Position numbers and translations under genes: made by a program. DNA of 64,000 nucleotides from positions 19,653 to 83,652 of the forward strand of contig JANLPV010000095.1 of the NCBI GenBank assembly GCA_031367435.1. Reading direction: 5' to 3'. The notes below the pieces were generated by a model. The model was not told the DNA's origin. It worked only from the letters and a program-made list of their open reading frames with translations, and searched no databases. This DNA is from WLMZ01 sp031367435 (GTDB taxonomy: Bacteria > Actinomycetota > Acidimicrobiia > Acidimicrobiales > Ilumatobacteraceae). Below are positions 62,364 to 64,000 of the stretch, one piece after another (the stretch's first letter is position 1; each line of letters opens with the position of its first letter).

Positions 62364-63325
62364 TCGCGATGAACAACGAAACCTCCTCACACCTCACCAT
62401 CGCCGATCAGCAGTTCACTCGGCGCGGCATGCTTCGCGTTGGCGGCCTCACCGTCTCGATGGCTGCCCTCGTTGCGGCGTGCACCGATACCGCAAAGTCG
62501 AAGAACCCGGCCCGCGTCGGCGAGGCTGCCGCACCGCCGAAGCTGGACGACGCCGTTGTCAATGATGGCGTCCTGTTCCGTACGGCCACCTCAATCCATT
62601 ACAGCGTCATCGACTCGCACAACATCAGCAAGAAACTCGGCAAGCTCAACGCTGCTCAGACGGCCATTGTCGACGACTTCATCAGCGCCAACAAAGACGC
62701 GATCACGGCATTACAGAAGCTGTCCGAGACAGCTGGTGCCAAGAAGTGGACCTGCGCGAATCCGCGATTTGATCGGGTCATTCTCGGTCCGATCCAAGCC
62801 CGAATCACCGGTCGTCCCAAGGAAGGCAGCGAAGAAACCGACGTTGCCCCAAGCGACGATCCCACGCGCGACGCGCTCGCCTTGGCCCACGCGATGGAGA
62901 CCGCTGCGTCGTCGATGCATCAGGCGCTCGTTGCGCAGTTGTCTTTGCCTTCGTACCGCGCCGCGGTCATGGAGCAAGCCCATGTGGCGGCTCGACGTGC
63001 CGCCGCCCTCGCCTTGGCGATCAACGCCGACAACTTGGTGAATCCGCTGTCGCTCAGCAACGCCAACGTGTCCACGCCAACCACGGTCGCAGCAACGACT
63101 ACAACAGCCCAGAACATCGCCCAAGGTGCAGCGGCCACAACAACAACCGCGGCCGCTGCTCCGGCGTTTGATTTTCAGCAGTACTACGCAATCCCCAGCC
63201 AGTTCGGCTCGCTCAACGCGGTGCAGCTCGGTGTGGGCAAGCCGAGCGGCGGCGCGCAGTTCACCATCAACATCGAGACGCCAAGCCTCAACTCATTCAT
63301 CTACGACTCGCAAACCGCGTGCTGA
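62360..63325 (+). CDS. Tat-exported ferritin-like lipoprotein
   Basis: This 321-residue protein carries a twin-arginine motif (QFTRRGMLRVGG, ~18-29) and a lipobox ending in LVAAC (Cys41). A helical ferritin-like domain (~70-230) precedes a Thr/Ala-rich linker (~240-270) and a short C-terminal domain with an invariant-looking terminal Cys. The GTG start overlaps the first gene's stop (GTGA); an ATG at 62369 is an alternative. It is probably the partner of the preceding protein in the extracytoplasmic space. Confidence 0.8.
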   Translation: MIAMNNETSSHLTIADQQFTRRGMLRVGGLTVSMAALVAACTDTAKSKNPARVGEAAAPPKLDDAVVNDGVLFRTATSIHYSVIDSHNISKKLGKLNAAQTAIVDDFISANKDAITALQKLSETAGAKKWTCANPRFDRVILGPIQARITGRPKEGSEETDVAPSDDPTRDALALAHAMETAASSMHQALVAQLSLPSYRAAVMEQAHVAARRAAALALAINADNLVNPLSLSNANVSTPTTVAATTTTAQNIAQGAAATTTTAAAAPAFDFQQYYAIPSQFGSLNAVQLGVGKPSGGAQFTINIETPSLNSFIYDSQTAC

Positions 63326-63354
63326 CGAGTCCATTGGTCTCCTAGACTCGCTGA

Positions 63355-63733
63355 CGATGGCGAGTTGGCCGGATGATCGCGGTGTCACAATGCACCTTTG
63401 GGTGCGCTGACATCGAGGAAAGTCGGGACTCCACAGAGCAGAGTGCTGGCGTGAGCCAGGTGGGGGCGACCTCACGGACAGTGCAACAGAGAAAGTCCGC
63501 CGATGGATTGGGCAACCAATCACAGGTAAGGGTGCAACGGTGCGGTAAGAGCGCACCAGCGTGTCGGGCGACCGGCACGGCTTGGTAAACCCCATTCGGA
63601 GCAAGGCCGAGCAGAGGGGATGGGCGGCTCGTCTGTCCTTTTGGACACCCCTCGGGTAGGCCGCACAGATGGATGGTCATCGCATGACTTCGGTCGTGTA
63701 CAGAATCCCGCTTACAGGCCGACTCGCCGTCAC
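63355..63733 (+). ncRNA. rnpB: RNase P RNA (bacterial class A)
   Basis: The RNA component of RNase P matures tRNA 5' ends. Universally conserved pieces appear in order: GAGGAAAGTC (63415-63424), ACAGAGAAAG, GTGCAACGGTGCGGTAAGAG, TGGTAAACCCC, and near the 3' end CAGAATCCCGCTTACAG. The ends pair as helix P1: GGCGAGTTGGCC at the 5' side with GGCCGACTCGCC (63717-63728). About 375 nt, typical for class A. Exact ends are estimated from P1. Confidence 0.96.
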
Positions 63734-63766
63734 CATAGAGTCTGAGCAGGTACGAAGATGATGACT

Positions 63767-63783
63767 CAGGTGCCCGACACCTG
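63767..63783. other. short hairpin downstream of rnpB
   Basis: CAGGTG-CCCGA-CACCTG can form a perfect 6-bp stem with a 5-nt loop, 34 nt after the end of rnpB. No T-run follows, so a role as terminator is possible but weak. Confidence 0.3.
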
Positions 63784-63858
63784 TTCCGTGCAGCTGCCGT
63801 TTCAGGTGCTCTATGCGAGTTCAATGGGCGCACAATGGGCCACGGTGTGGCGGCGTGG

Positions 63859-64000
63859 CTATGCGGTGAAGCGTGGTGCGATTTCGGTGTTGTCGTGTCG
63901 GTGGTGGTGCCAGCCATCAGTGGTGCGGGTGATGGTGGTGGTGTTGTTGTGTTTGTGGCGGTTGTGTGCGCCGCATAGGGGTGCTCCGTTGAGGGTGGTG
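63859..64000 (-). CDS. HNH endonuclease C-terminus (DUF222/13E12-type), partial
   Basis: The final 46 codons of a minus-strand gene are visible, ending in TAG (63859-63861). The peptide includes LNGAPLCGAHNRHKHN and DGWHHHRHDNTEIAPR, which match the HNH segment and tail of the DUF222-plus-HNH proteins that occur in many copies in Actinobacteria. The start lies beyond the window. Such genes resemble mobile or repetitive elements, so this may mark the edge of a variable region. Confidence 0.8.
   Translation of the reverse strand, partial: TTLNGAPLCGAHNRHKHNNTTTITRTTDGWHHHRHDNTEIAPRFTA

Noticed and set aside
63342..63917. Minus-strand frame across rnpB, and an open plus-strand frame from 63759
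   Set aside because: The first lies across the RNase P RNA and the HNH tail, the second is antisense to the HNH gene.

Overview
The window is a continuous piece of a high-GC actinobacterial chromosome, most likely from the class Acidimicrobiia or a close relative (inference). The reasons are a dcw cell-division cluster with sepF and divIVA but no ftsA, a WhiB regulator, a T-box leader on a long-form ileS, a TraR/DksA protein with a Lys/Ala-rich tail, an MtrAB/LpqB-like operon, a PimB-like mannosyltransferase, and the tail of a DUF222-type HNH endonuclease. Genes are tightly packed, with many ATGA, GTGA or TGATG stop/start overlaps. I see no prophage, insertion sequence, CRISPR array or tRNA.

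Positions 1-22500 hold the dcw cluster on the minus strand. Read in the direction of transcription it is mraZ, rsmH, ftsL-like, ftsI, murE, mraY, murD, ftsW, murG, murC, murB, ftsQ, ftsZ, yggS, sepF, divIVA, T-box, ileS, DUF167, then a dksA-like gene cut by the window edge. murF, expected between murE and mraY, is absent. The mraZ promoter carries three TGGG repeats at exact 10-bp spacing, the known MraZ operator pattern. The mraZ-rsmH gap holds a 25-nt inverted repeat that competes with a local hairpin.

Positions 22700-33950 hold a lipoate-ligase-like gene, an HNH nuclease, a short conserved-looking protein, an acyl-CoA dehydrogenase and a ROK kinase (minus). A MoxR / DUF58 / transglutaminase operon follows (plus), then DUF3040, dinB, NUDIX and a GT2 mannosyltransferase-like gene (minus).

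Positions 34000-43560 hold a small membrane protein with an inositol-monophosphatase-like enzyme, the mtrA/mtrB/lpqB-like operon, pfkA, glpK, an ACT-domain protein, an alaC-like aminotransferase and pyrophosphatase. A 17-bp tandem repeat of about seven copies follows and supplies the stop codon of the next gene.

Positions 43680-53500 hold a minus-strand run of queG, pimB-like GT4, a membrane protein, an SRPBCC protein and a second ROK kinase. Next come a NYN-domain protein and, divergent from it, a DEDD exonuclease/GIY-YIG fusion with a LexA-type SOS box in its promoter. thrB, trpD and whiB follow.

Positions 53560-64000 hold a perR-like / rubrerythrin-like / Fe-S oxidoreductase / DUF3501 peroxide-defence operon (minus). 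Divergent from it is a glycerol-phosphate operon: glpD, an alkyl-DHAP-synthase-like flavoprotein, a membrane protein and an FGGY kinase. Two Tat-exported ferritin-like proteins, the RNase P RNA gene and the end of an HNH endonuclease gene complete the window. I found no wholly new system. The best leads are the SOS-controlled nuclease, the mraZ-rsmH RNA structure, the missing murF, the ether-lipid-like glycerol operon and the paired exported ferritin-like proteins.
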